From Pseudoalteromonas sp. MSK9-3 (lineage in GTDB: Bacteria > Pseudomonadota > Gammaproteobacteria > Enterobacterales > Alteromonadaceae), in contig NZ_MIET01000030.1 in assembly GCF_003590335.1 (NCBI RefSeq), positions 62,001 through 126,000 on the forward strand: a DNA stretch of 64,000 nucleotides, in the 5' to 3' direction. The first letter of the stretch is position 1; every line of letters begins with the position of its first letter. The notes under the pieces were generated by a model, which worked only from the letters and a program-made list of their open reading frames with translations, did not search any database and was not told the origin of the DNA. Made by a program: the position numbers and the translations under genes. Positions 9,381 through 17,865 of this stretch are shown here, piece after piece.

Positions 9381-9406
9381 AGGCTGGCGACGGGCATGGC
9401 CAGCCT
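9381..9406. terminator. Hairpin between convergent mlaA and 94-aa gene
   Basis: An 8-bp perfect stem AGGCTGGC/GCCAGCCT closes a 10-nt loop between convergent genes. There is no clean U-tract on the plus side and a T-rich stretch on the minus side. It is a weak bidirectional terminator candidate. Confidence 0.4.
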
Positions 9407-9439
9407 ATAAAGGGAGTATGTAGGCTCCCATAATTTTGA

Positions 9440-9724
9440 TTAGTGCATCATACTGCGTTGTTTTCTGAAAAAACCAAGCTCATTTAAATTGGCTATTATT
9501 GCAGGGTCATCAAGACGCTGTGGGATTTCTTGCTCACGAAGTGCATGATCGGCAGGGACCGAGTGCAGGTCTAGCATCTTATGAAATAAAATACCTCGTA
9601 TTGTCAACGCTGTCATTCCATTGTCTTGAAGCTCATCTAAGCGACTTTGTAAATCCGAGAAGGGCGCGGCTTTGACGTCATCAACAACAGCAGAGAATTG
9701 ATTTACTGGTTTTGTTTTAAGCAT
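9440..9724 (-). CDS. Small uncharacterised cytoplasmic protein (94 aa)
   Basis: I do not recognise this protein. It is soluble, with no signal peptide or TM segment, moderately charged, and ends in FFRKQRSMMH. A pattern such as DDVKAAPFSDLQSRLDELQDNGMT suggests a helical N-terminal half. I chose the ATG at 9724 (MLKTKP) because GAGGGT sits just upstream; an in-frame ATG four codons earlier has no such site. It is a single gene, convergent with mlaA. Confidence 0.6.
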   Translation of the reverse strand: MLKTKPVNQFSAVVDDVKAAPFSDLQSRLDELQDNGMTALTIRGILFHKMLDLHSVPADHALREQEIPQRLDDPAIIANLNELGFFRKQRSMMH

Positions 9725-9925
9725 TTTTACCCTCATTAGATTGCATTAACACGATGGGAGTTTTCCATGCATACTCCGATATTTCAAAATTTTTGTGTTA
9801 AAAATAGATACTTACGTATTTTCGAATAAAGCCAGTGTACTCTGTTTTAGGCTGTGATTACTAACTTAGATGTAAAGTTTTGTAAATCGCAAGAAGGAGT
9901 GTTTGTTTACAGTTTGTATCTATAA

Positions 9926-9939
9926 TCTAGACGTCTAGA
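9926..9939. promoter_or_regulatory. 14-bp perfect palindrome TCTAGACGTCTAGA
   Basis: This is a perfect 14-bp palindrome containing one exact MetJ-type box (AGACGTCT, 9929-9936). The neighbouring 8-mers match poorly, so a functional MetJ operator is doubtful. It overlaps the end of a TATAAT sequence (9921-9926) on the plus strand. It lies about 200 bp upstream of the 94-aa gene. Confidence 0.25.
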
Positions 9940-9954
9940 AGTAAGGTATTGATG

Positions 9955-9999
9955 AGGAAATAAAAATAATTATCAGTACCTTTAATGGTACTGATAATT
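9955..9999 (-). terminator. Intrinsic terminator of the CPA2 antiporter gene
   Basis: A perfect 13-bp inverted repeat (9968-9980 with 9987-9999) has a 6-nt loop. Read on the minus strand it is followed by ATTTTTATTT. It begins 11 bp after the antiporter stop codon. Confidence 0.7.
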
Positions 10000-10010
10000 C
10001 AGTGACTGTT

Positions 10011-11582
10011 CTAAGAAAATAATTTTTGTTTAACGTGTTCGGCGAAACCACTTCCGGCTTCTAAATAGAAGTTATAGGTATAATCTACCCCCATTTCTTC
10101 TAATTCCTTTTGTTGATCTGGGTAATTCGCGATGGCGGTGACTTGCCCGCTGAACCCTGAAGCATTGAGTTGTTCTAATGCATAGATGTTCTGCATATGT
10201 TTTGGCATAGCGAGCATGACCATTTCAACATTTGAGTGATTAACCCGCTGCCAGAAGTCGGGGTCGGTTGCATCGGCGAGTAAGACTCTTCGGCCTCGCT
10301 TAACATGGCGTTCGACCACCTCAGGCTTAATATCGATTCCCGCAATAATACCGGCGTTAGATGCCTCAATCGTTTCATATGCACCAGTCCCAATTCTCCC
10401 CATGCCGAATATAACAATTTGGGTATCGGTCAAATTAACAGGCAGTTCTTCTTCTAAACGTTTACTGCTTTCGAATTTAAGTAAAAAAGGCTCTAGCTTT
10501 ACAAATAGTTCGTTGGCTCTTTTATTCAGTGGTGACGCTATAACAAAGGTCAGAGAGACCGCTATTGCTACAACGGCTAACCAATCAGAAGTAATTGCGC
10601 CGCTGGAGGCTGCCACTGCACATACAATTAAACCAAACTCACTATAGTTTGAGAGGGTAAAAGCACTGAGCAGTGAGGTACGTGCACGTAGTCTAAATAA
10701 ATTTGTGAAGGCATAGTACAGTGAAACTTTGACTGGCAAGACAACGACCAGCAATAACGCGATTAAAAACGCATTGGTTGAAATATTGGCATTAAGTCCA
10801 ATATTTAAGAAAAATCCAACCAGCATGATATCTTTGAGATTGAGTAAAGACTTTGAGAGCTCACTGGCTTTTTTGTGAGGTGCGAACATCATACCAATAA
10901 TGAGTGCGCCAAGGTCGCCTTTAAGGCCGGCATATTCAAAAGCATGGTAACCAATCACTAGTGCGAAGAAGAACCCGAACAAGGGGAGTAGCTCACCGTG
11001 CTTCGAACGATTTAAAACCCAAAACATCACAGGTTTAAGTGCAAACAAACTTACAAGTAATACGAGTGCCCACATATTTGGTATTTTACCGGTGCTGATG
11101 GCTAAAAACGCCACTGCAAAAATATCTTGCATAACTAAAATACCAATTGATATTTTGCCGTGTAGTGTTGCCATTTCACCGCGTTCTTCTAATACTTTAA
11201 CGGCAAATACGGTACTTGAGAAACTAAAAGCAAAGCCTACTAACATGGCACTGGTTAAGGATAATTCTGTAAATAATGGCAGAGAAATGTAGCCGAGAAG
11301 CATTAAAAGGCTCGTGAAAAATGCCGTGCATACCACAATATGCAAAGTTGCAGGTGCCCACACTTGCGGTTTGATTAAGTTTGAAACCTTTAGCTTCAAG
11401 CCAATTGAAAATAACAGCAGCGTAACGCCTAAATCGGCCAGAGAAGTGAGTAACTCTGTTGTTTGATGACCAAGTAGGTTTAAGACAAACCCTGCCATTA
11501 AAAAGCCGATAAGTGGCGGGAGTTTAAGTTGATACACTGAGAAACCACAGACAAAAGCGATGGCAAAAAACAGTAATTCCAT
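10011..11582 (-). CDS. CPA2-family cation:proton antiporter with TrkA-N (RCK) domain
   Basis: Predicted inner-membrane monovalent cation/proton antiporter of the KefB/KefC/YbaL family. The 523-residue protein has about 11-12 TM segments over the first ~370 residues and a cytoplasmic RCK/TrkA-N domain with the nucleotide-binding glycine motif GMGRIG. The domain order matches Kef-type exchangers. I chose the ATG at 11582 (MELLFFAIAF) because it begins directly with the first TM; an earlier in-frame ATG at 11624 adds 14 poorly fitting residues. It lacks the long C-terminus of Kef proteins, and no KefF/G partner lies nearby. Substrate is not predictable. Confidence 0.88.
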   Translation of the reverse strand: MELLFFAIAFVCGFSVYQLKLPPLIGFLMAGFVLNLLGHQTTELLTSLADLGVTLLLFSIGLKLKVSNLIKPQVWAPATLHIVVCTAFFTSLLMLLGYISLPLFTELSLTSAMLVGFAFSFSSTVFAVKVLEERGEMATLHGKISIGILVMQDIFAVAFLAISTGKIPNMWALVLLVSLFALKPVMFWVLNRSKHGELLPLFGFFFALVIGYHAFEYAGLKGDLGALIIGMMFAPHKKASELSKSLLNLKDIMLVGFFLNIGLNANISTNAFLIALLLVVVLPVKVSLYYAFTNLFRLRARTSLLSAFTLSNYSEFGLIVCAVAASSGAITSDWLAVVAIAVSLTFVIASPLNKRANELFVKLEPFLLKFESSKRLEEELPVNLTDTQIVIFGMGRIGTGAYETIEASNAGIIAGIDIKPEVVERHVKRGRRVLLADATDPDFWQRVNHSNVEMVMLAMPKHMQNIYALEQLNASGFSGQVTAIANYPDQQKELEEMGVDYTYNFYLEAGSGFAEHVKQKLFS

Positions 11583-11790
11583 TTGGCAACCAATTAGAGA
11601 AATTTTGTACTTAAAGTGTATCAAAACCTGCTGATTTATAAATTAAAAACTTATAGAAGAGGCCATAAATTAGCAGCATAAAACCGAGTATGAATAAGAT
11701 ATTCTGATTTATGTTATAAATTTTCACTGACAAACTCTATTTTTTATGGTTAAGATGCAAGAAAAGGAGCAATCTCGAACAGGAGACTTA

Positions 11791-12534
11791 ATGTTTAAAA
11801 AAATCCTTGCATCAGTAGGTATCGGTGCTGCGAAAGTCGATACTGTTTTAGAGACCGAGCATTTACAACCTGGGCAGAAGTTTCAGGCGCAGATCATTGT
11901 AAATGGTGGTGATGTTGTACAAGAGGTGACAGGTCTGGAACTCGCCTTGATGACACGTATTAAACATGATGGTGAAAATGGTGAATACTTTACCAATCAT
12001 GTTTTGGAAAAGTGGAGCGTCGGAGAGCGCTTTAGTATCGGGCCAGGTGAGCAAAAAGTCATCCCTTTTGAAGCACGCTTACATTCAGAAACCCCGATCA
12101 CAGAAATTAACGCAGGCTATAATTATAGTTTTGTTTGGATTGAAACAGGGTTGGATATTGACCTTGCGCTTGATCCATCGGATAAAGACACTTTACATAT
12201 TTATCCAAATGAGGCGGTTAAAACCTGTATGGCCGCGATGGGGAAGTTAGGGTTTACATTGGTTAAAGCTGATGTTGAGCAAGGCTATTTGAAAGCCGCG
12301 GACTTTCAATCCTTTTCAGGGTGTTATCAAGAACTTGAATATAGGCCTAATAGCCAATCCATTTTTGGGATACAGGAAATAGAGTTGTCTTTCGTACCTG
12401 AGGCACATAAAACACATGTTTTAATTGAACTCGATAGAGCATTTAGAACAGATGGATATGTGGACTTAACAATTGAACACGGTCAAGTGAATTTGTCGGC
12501 ACTTTGCGATCAGCTAGAGCGACTATTTGCTTAG
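11791..12534 (+). CDS. Spo0M-like (SpoOM family) protein
   Basis: A 247-residue soluble protein beginning MFKKILASVGIGAAKVDTVLE, the typical N-terminus of the sporulation-control protein Spo0M family, with an arrestin-like beta-sandwich fold. This organism group does not sporulate, and the family's function in gamma-proteobacteria is not established; a cytoskeletal or stress role has been proposed for Bacillus Spo0M. I chose the ATG at 11791 because AGGAG lies 7 bp upstream; an in-frame ATG at 11746 is possible. A strong terminator follows. Confidence 0.85.
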   Translation: MFKKILASVGIGAAKVDTVLETEHLQPGQKFQAQIIVNGGDVVQEVTGLELALMTRIKHDGENGEYFTNHVLEKWSVGERFSIGPGEQKVIPFEARLHSETPITEINAGYNYSFVWIETGLDIDLALDPSDKDTLHIYPNEAVKTCMAAMGKLGFTLVKADVEQGYLKAADFQSFSGCYQELEYRPNSQSIFGIQEIELSFVPEAHKTHVLIELDRAFRTDGYVDLTIEHGQVNLSALCDQLERLFA

Positions 12535-12556
12535 TAATAAAGAGTTACATGCGATT

Positions 12557-12582
12557 AAGCCCAGCCATGCTGGGCTTTTTTA
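12557..12582 (+). terminator. Intrinsic terminator after the spo0M-like gene
   Basis: AAGCCCAGC-CAT-GCTGGGCTT is a perfect 9-bp stem with a 3-nt loop followed by TTTTAT. It sits between the spo0M-like gene and elaA, so the two are probably separate transcripts. Confidence 0.8.
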
Positions 12583-12594
12583 TATGAGGTGATA

Positions 12595-13050
12595 ATGATG
12601 CAATGGCAGTGTAAGAAGTTTTTAGAGTTAGATGTTCCAACATTATTTACCATTATGAAGGCACGGGTTGATGTTTTTGTTGTAGAGCAGGCGTGTCCAT
12701 ACCCAGAACTTGATGAGGTTGATCGTGCGTTTGATACTCATCATGTATATGCCTCGGTGGAGGGCTGTATCGCAGCTTATGCGCGCGTGTACGTTCAAAC
12801 GCCTGAGTGTATTGCAATTGGCAGGGTTTTAGTTAGTGAGCCGTACCGTGGGAAAGGAATAGCAGCGACGTTAATGGAAAAGAGCATTGAGGTGGCAATA
12901 AACTGCGGGCCATACAGTGAAATCAAGCTGAGTGCGCAGACGTATCTTCTGAAATTTTATGCTGAACAGGGCTTCAAATCCATTGGGGAGCCTTACTTAG
13001 AGGACGGTATTGAGCATCAGGATATGATTCTAATCTCTGAGAGAAAATAG
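12595..13050 (+). CDS. elaA: ElaA-like GNAT N-acetyltransferase
   Basis: GCN5-related acetyltransferase resembling E. coli ElaA. The 151-residue protein has VDVFVVEQACPYPELDEVD near the N-terminus, matching the FVVEQNCPYQDID segment of ElaA, and the acetyl-CoA loop IGRVLVSEPYRGKGIAATLM (GRVLV...RGKG). The C-terminal FYAEQGFKSIGEPYLEDGI is also family-typical. The substrate is unknown. GAGGTGA precedes two adjacent ATGs (12595, 12598), so the exact start is uncertain by one codon; a GTG at 12589 overlaps that site and is less likely. Confidence 0.85.
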   Translation: MMQWQCKKFLELDVPTLFTIMKARVDVFVVEQACPYPELDEVDRAFDTHHVYASVEGCIAAYARVYVQTPECIAIGRVLVSEPYRGKGIAATLMEKSIEVAINCGPYSEIKLSAQTYLLKFYAEQGFKSIGEPYLEDGIEHQDMILISERK

Positions 13051-13076
13051 TATAAAAGGTGCTTATAACGCACCTT
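13051..13076 (-). terminator. Hairpin between convergent elaA and NSS transporter
   Basis: AAGGTGC/GCACCTT form a 7-bp stem with a 7-nt loop. Read on the minus strand it is followed by TTTATA, so it probably ends the transporter transcript. Confidence 0.55.
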
Positions 13077-13102
13077 CTATACTCAGAAGCGGTAAGGGAC
13101 TT

Positions 13103-14449
13103 CTATAACGAGTGTATAAATACCAAAGCAATGGCAATTGGACAGACGAACTTAATGTACCATGGCCAAATCTTCCAAAACCAAGTTGCAGCAATGTCAG
13201 GGCTACCTGATTCAATTTCTTCTAGCAGTGTCCCTCTGTTCCATAACCAACCTACAAAGATACAACAAAGCATGCCAAGCAGTGGTTGCCCAAACTGTGT
13301 GGTCAGACTGATAACTAGGCCAAATAGTGCATTAAAGTTAAATATGATGGTAAAGCTCACAAGGGTGATAAGTGCACCAATGATCCACGTGGCTTGGATA
13401 CGTTTTAGTGCGAATTTCTCTACAGCATACGATACCGGCGCTTCTAGCATTGAAATAGAAGAGGTCAGGGCTGCAATACTCATTAAGGCAAAGAAAGCAA
13501 AACCGACGAACAAACCAACTTCACCCATCCCGTTAAACAGAGCAGGGAGCACTTGGAATACTAACGTATCTTCTGATAGCAAGCTGCCATCTGCGGCAAA
13601 TATGTCAACGCCTTGAGCTTGCGCTACGTACATTGCAGGTATGATCAATAAGCCGGCGACGAACGCAATTAAAACATCGATGAGTGTGACATACGCGCCC
13701 AAAGAAACTAAATTCTCTTTTTTACTGATATAAGAGCCATAAATGATCATCACGCTAGTCCCCAAAGACAACGAGAAAAATGCTTGGCCTAAGGCACTCA
13801 CGAGCAAGTCTGGGTTGAGCAAAGATGAAAAGTCTGGGATCAGATATGCTTTTAGCCCTTCGCTAGCGCCATCTTGAGTGAGGACATAGACGATGAGTAA
13901 AAACAAAATGCTTAGCAAAGCTGGCATTAAACGTTTAGACCATTTCTCAATACCATTTTCGACCCCTTTACTAATAATCGCGATAGTTAAAATGATAAAT
14001 ATCGAAGTAAAGAAAAGGTCTCGGCCTAAAGATTGGGTACTTAGCCAATGAGTCATGTCAGGCATACCGGCGAGCTTGGTAACGGGCTCAATGGTAGCGC
14101 TAAACATCCAACCTGCAACAATTGCATAAAAGCTTAAGATTAAACCTGCACAGACAATTCCCCCGAACCCAACGAAAAAAGCGAAGCGTTTATGGGTCGG
14201 TTTGGAAGAGAGCTTTTGTAACGATGAAACGGCATTAGCTTGCCCATATCGTCCTATTACAAGCTCTGCCATCAATGCGGGGTAAGCTAAGCAAAATGCT
14301 AAAATTAAATACACTAGCACGAATGCAGCGCCACCATTACTGGCGGTTTGGGTTGGAAAGCCCCATATATTACCTAGACCAACTGCAGACCCTGCTGCGG
14401 CCATAATGAAACCAAAGCGAGAACTGAACTCTCCGCGAACACTGCTCAT
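13103..14449 (-). CDS. Neurotransmitter:sodium symporter (NSS/SNF) family transporter
   Basis: Sodium-coupled transporter, probably for an amino acid or related small molecule, in the LeuT-fold NSS family. The 448-residue protein opens with SRFGFIMAAAGSAVGLGNIWGFP, the TM1 sodium/substrate-site signature (AGSAVGLGNIWGFP). It has about 11-12 TM segments, the usual count for bacterial NSS proteins. It is monocistronic and convergent with elaA. Two palindromic elements lie in its upstream region. The substrate cannot be inferred from sequence alone. Confidence 0.92.
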   Translation of the reverse strand: MSSVRGEFSSRFGFIMAAAGSAVGLGNIWGFPTQTASNGGAAFVLVYLILAFCLAYPALMAELVIGRYGQANAVSSLQKLSSKPTHKRFAFFVGFGGIVCAGLILSFYAIVAGWMFSATIEPVTKLAGMPDMTHWLSTQSLGRDLFFTSIFIILTIAIISKGVENGIEKWSKRLMPALLSILFLLIVYVLTQDGASEGLKAYLIPDFSSLLNPDLLVSALGQAFFSLSLGTSVMIIYGSYISKKENLVSLGAYVTLIDVLIAFVAGLLIIPAMYVAQAQGVDIFAADGSLLSEDTLVFQVLPALFNGMGEVGLFVGFAFFALMSIAALTSSISMLEAPVSYAVEKFALKRIQATWIIGALITLVSFTIIFNFNALFGLVISLTTQFGQPLLGMLCCIFVGWLWNRGTLLEEIESGSPDIAATWFWKIWPWYIKFVCPIAIALVFIHSL

Positions 14450-14500
14450 ATTATTTATACTTCTCTATTTTTATAACGGCGACCACAATCTACTGTAATT

Positions 14501-14627
14501 AATCCTAAATAAAAAGTGCTAATTGCACTCTAACTAACATGATCTAGGACAAAAGTGTACTCGCTTTGAATCTGTAAGCTTTATGATGCGTAAAACTATG
14601 TATTTACTTAATATTAAATTTAGGATT
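14501..14627. promoter_or_regulatory. Palindromic elements upstream of the NSS transporter
   Basis: Two elements stand out in the 223-bp gap before the transporter. One is the palindrome AGTGC-TAATT-GCACT at 14515-14529. The other is a widely spaced 10-bp inverted pair, AATCCTAAAT at 14501-14510 and ATTTAGGATT at 14618-14627. Both could be regulator sites; I cannot name a regulator. Confidence 0.3.
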
Positions 14628-14672
14628 ATTAATGATTTAAGTCGCTTGTAAATGTGAACCGTTTGAGTATTT

Positions 14673-15971
14673 TTACAGTGCCCTTGTAGCTTTACACGGT
14701 ATACTTAATGTGAATTTAGCACCTCCTAACGTGTCAGATTGTGACACGGAGACCTTGCCGTGATGCCAATCGACTACTTTCGCAACAATCGCAAGTCCAA
14801 GACCATATCCTTTCTCATCGCGGTTTCGGTGATTTTGTTCCTGAAAGAAGGGGCTAAATACTTTATGCCAATTGTTAGGGGCAATACCTGGCCCATCGTC
14901 TTCAACATCAATGACGATGTACTGATCAAGCTCATGTACCTTGACAAAGATATTATGGGATGCGAATTTGCAGGCATTACTTAATAAATTGGTGACTGCA
15001 CGGGCCAGCCAGTGAAGATCTGCGGTGAGAAATAATTCAGGGTCAACTTCGTAACTGCTGAGCAATTCGGCTTTGCTAATTTTAGGTTGCACCTGCTCGA
15101 TAAGCGCAACTATGTAGGGAGTTGCGTGAGTTGATTCGAAATTAAGCAAGTGCGCCTTTTGTTCTAAGGTGGCAAACGATAAATAGCTAGACAACATATT
15201 TTCCATTTGATCTAAGTCATTTTCCATTCGGGATAAAATGGACCTGACTTGCTGCATGTCTGGTTCTTCAATTGCTGCATCTAACCCAAACCTTAAACAC
15301 GCCACTGGGGTTCGAATATCGTGAGAGAGGCTCGAAGCCATGAGTTTATTTTCAGCAAGCAGTTTGTCGATTTGGTTGGCCATGCTATTAAAAGTGAGCT
15401 CTACATCTTTAATGTAAGTAAAGTGATTTACTTCGATACGAGCGCTCATATCACCGCTAGCAAAACGTTTTGCGGCCTCGGTTAACACGGATAGCCTTTT
15501 TGCTAAGGGGGCAAGGATAAACCACATAAAAGCACAGATCCCAGCATAAAAGATAAACGTGAGCGCAATATCACTATTTTGTTCTTTGGCGGGTTTTTCA
15601 ACTTTTAGCTCTAAATAATCAGGTAATAATGCATCGTTTGTTTTTAATAAGTTTAATCCTTGTTCTTCTTCAAGGAGCAGTTGCCCTTCGTTTATCATTT
15701 TCGTTTTGAGTTCGAGAGGTAATGCTAGTGTGTCGCCTTTTCTATAAGTCAGCGTGATGTTGAAATCACGGCTCAAACGCTGCGTAAAATCGGCTCTTTG
15801 GTCGACGGGTTGCCGAGCAACTTGCTGAGCAAAGCCATTGGTTAATGTGCTTTCCCAACTGAAGTTATCAACAGTTGGGGCTGTCTGTTGGCTAAAAGCG
15901 TCAATGAGTAAGCTCAGAACGACAATCGAGATAATTGCACTGGTAAGCAAATATAAATAAAGTTTCTTCAC
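14673..15971 (-). CDS. RstB-like sensor histidine kinase
   Basis: Membrane sensor kinase of a two-component pair. The 432-residue protein has TM1 (about 5-24), a ~110-residue periplasmic sensor domain, TM2 (about 135-156), HAMP, a HisKA domain with SHDIRTPV (phospho-accepting H217) and an HATPase domain with N-box NLLSNACKF and DDGPGIAP. The layout and the DDGPGIAP...GLGLAIV region resemble E. coli RstB, but the RstB name is only a likeness. It follows its response regulator by 9 bp on the same strand. The stimulus is unknown. Confidence 0.88.
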   Translation of the reverse strand: MKKLYLYLLTSAIISIVVLSLLIDAFSQQTAPTVDNFSWESTLTNGFAQQVARQPVDQRADFTQRLSRDFNITLTYRKGDTLALPLELKTKMINEGQLLLEEEQGLNLLKTNDALLPDYLELKVEKPAKEQNSDIALTFIFYAGICAFMWFILAPLAKRLSVLTEAAKRFASGDMSARIEVNHFTYIKDVELTFNSMANQIDKLLAENKLMASSLSHDIRTPVACLRFGLDAAIEEPDMQQVRSILSRMENDLDQMENMLSSYLSFATLEQKAHLLNFESTHATPYIVALIEQVQPKISKAELLSSYEVDPELFLTADLHWLARAVTNLLSNACKFASHNIFVKVHELDQYIVIDVEDDGPGIAPNNWHKVFSPFFQEQNHRNRDEKGYGLGLAIVAKVVDWHHGKVSVSQSDTLGGAKFTLSIPCKATRAL

Positions 15972-15980
15972 GAAATATAA

Positions 15981-16685
15981 CTACCAGGCACTGGGCACCA
16001 TCAAATAGCCTTTACCCCATATCGTTTTAATTTTCTCGGGCTGTTGTGGGTCATCATTAAACTTTTTACGCAAGGCAGAAATAAGTACATCAACACTGCG
16101 ATCTAGTCCGTCATATTCACGGCCTTTTGTTGCCTTAAAAACGGCATCTCTTGAGACGACTTCACCCGCATTAGAAGCGAGAAAATGCAACAGTAAATAT
16201 TCAGCACTTGAGATATTGACTTCATGGCTATGAAGGAGCACTTTTCGAGCTTGCGTGTCAATGCTCAAATTACCTACTTGAATTAGGTTACTGTTAGCGT
16301 CTGCGGGTTTATTATCTTGTGTTGTGCGTAACATTGCTTTGATACGAGCGAGTAATGCACGAGGTCTAACAGGCTTTATCACATAATCGCTTGCACCGAC
16401 TTCAAGGCCGATGACTTCGTCCATTTCTTCATCTCTGGCTGTGAGCATGATAATTGGTTGGTGATAAAATTGTCTTAATTCTCTACATACACTAATGCCA
16501 TCTTGTCCTGGAAGCATAACATCTAACAACACAATATCTGGGTTCGTAGACTTAACCATAGAAACAACTTTATCACCGCGCTCACACACATGGGTAGTGT
16601 AACCTTGGTTGTTTAGATAATCGGCGACCCACTGCGCTAGGGATGCATCATCTTCGACGAGTAGAATTGTACCGTAATTGTCCAT
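15981..16685 (-). CDS. RstA-like OmpR-family response regulator
   Basis: DNA-binding response regulator partnered with the downstream kinase. The 234-residue protein has a receiver domain with acidic pocket EDD (11-13), phospho-acceptor D55 in LLDVMLPG and the conserved K in VIKPV. A winged-helix domain follows with YDGLDRSVDVLISALRKK, which closely resembles the RstA segment DGLDRSVDVAISRLRKK. A GGAGACA site precedes the ATG. Targets are unknown. Confidence 0.9.
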   Translation of the reverse strand: MDNYGTILLVEDDASLAQWVADYLNNQGYTTHVCERGDKVVSMVKSTNPDIVLLDVMLPGQDGISVCRELRQFYHQPIIMLTARDEEMDEVIGLEVGASDYVIKPVRPRALLARIKAMLRTTQDNKPADANSNLIQVGNLSIDTQARKVLLHSHEVNISSAEYLLLHFLASNAGEVVSRDAVFKATKGREYDGLDRSVDVLISALRKKFNDDPQQPEKIKTIWGKGYLMVPSAW

Positions 16686-16966
16686 TTAAATTGTCTCCTA
16701 CGCCAATCATGGCAAGTTTATAGGCTGGCCCTGTTTATGCTTAAGTGTAGCGCCAATGTTGTTGTTTGTTAAGCTGTTCTGAGTGCTCGATGTACCTCGT
16801 TATTGAATATTTAGACCGTATATCTGTATTTCTGATAGAAGGAATAGTTAATATTACAGGGTAAGTACAAAGTAGCTATGTAACGCGTTAAGCGAGGCCA
16901 GTAATCGCTATCTGTCACTGGCCATTCTAAAGAGTAGGAGGATACTTTGCTGTAAAAAATTGTAAG

Positions 16967-17770
16967 CTATTGAAGGTTAATTTTTTCAATCAGTAAATTG
17001 GTCAATGAAGTTTGCATTGCGCTGCTTAAAGCGCTGACTTCAGTTTCAGTGCACGCACCGGCAATTTTTGTTGGCTGACTTACACTCGTTTTTACATCAT
17101 AACTAGGTATGGTGATGGGATTGTTAAAGCGGGCTTGTCTAGCCGCTTCGGTGTTGTGCTTCACAATGAAAGAGATAACGGCATGTTCGTTCGAAATGCT
17201 TTGACTTTGCGTGTAATTAAGTTGGAGTGGGATCCCTTGAAAGCTAGCGCTATCGATAGATGATTTTGCGAACCATACTACGTCTGATGAGGCCTGGTGT
17301 GTGAGGCGCATACTGACTGAAGCAATGATGTTGGCACATTGATAACTGGGTACTTGCTGTGCTAAGCGCGTAAAAAATGGGTGGGGCTTTTTAGGTTGAT
17401 TAAGCGTGTATATTTTATCTGAGCCAAACTCCAAGTCCAATTGGTGTACGGTTAATACGTAATCTGCTTTACTTGATGTGACAATCTTCAAGCCTTTGGT
17501 ATTAAGTGACTGGATTAACTGCGCTTTAAGTGTATCAGTCATGCTGACTTTATCAGTCACAATACGCACTGTATTATTCTTTTTAATAGGATGTGCAGGC
17601 AGCTGCACTGACTTTATACGTGCTGAATCAAGTTCAGTACTGTAACTAAGCTGGTAAACTTCTTTTGTTAAAAGAGGTTTTGCAGGAATATCAAGTTTCG
17701 GTGCTAGCTTCTTGGTTGATACGCAACCAAAAGTGAAACTTAAAATAATAATACAAAACAGTAACCGCAT
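16967..17770 (-). CDS. Uncharacterised secreted or lipoprotein (267 aa)
   Basis: I do not recognise a family. The N-terminus is a hydrophobic signal (residues 1-15) ending in FTFGC, so C16 could be lipidated, although the lipobox is imperfect (Thr at -3). The rest is beta-rich and soluble. It includes a block KADYVLTVHQLDLEFG of the kind seen in small outer-membrane lipoproteins with an ACT/YajG-like fold. It is a single gene, divergent from the serine hydrolase at 17866. The frame is intact over 267 codons in a region with normal codon use, so it is probably real. Confidence 0.65.
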   Translation of the reverse strand: MRLLFCIIILSFTFGCVSTKKLAPKLDIPAKPLLTKEVYQLSYSTELDSARIKSVQLPAHPIKKNNTVRIVTDKVSMTDTLKAQLIQSLNTKGLKIVTSSKADYVLTVHQLDLEFGSDKIYTLNQPKKPHPFFTRLAQQVPSYQCANIIASVSMRLTHQASSDVVWFAKSSIDSASFQGIPLQLNYTQSQSISNEHAVISFIVKHNTEAARQARFNNPITIPSYDVKTSVSQPTKIAGACTETEVSALSSAMQTSLTNLLIEKINLQ

Positions 17771-17865
17771 CTAAATACCTCAATCGCGTTAAAAAATTAT
17801 TTAGCCTTTACAAACAGTGTCTAACTTCGTGTACACTTCACTCAAGAAAATTAAAATGAGTCAAT

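Noticed and set aside
9926-9939. MetJ operator
   Set aside because: MetJ needs tandem 8-mers; only one exact 8-mer is present and its neighbours match poorly.
13059-13616. 185-codon plus-strand frame opposite the NSS transporter
   Set aside because: The minus-strand frame encodes a clear NSS transporter with intact TM1 signature; this is its shadow.
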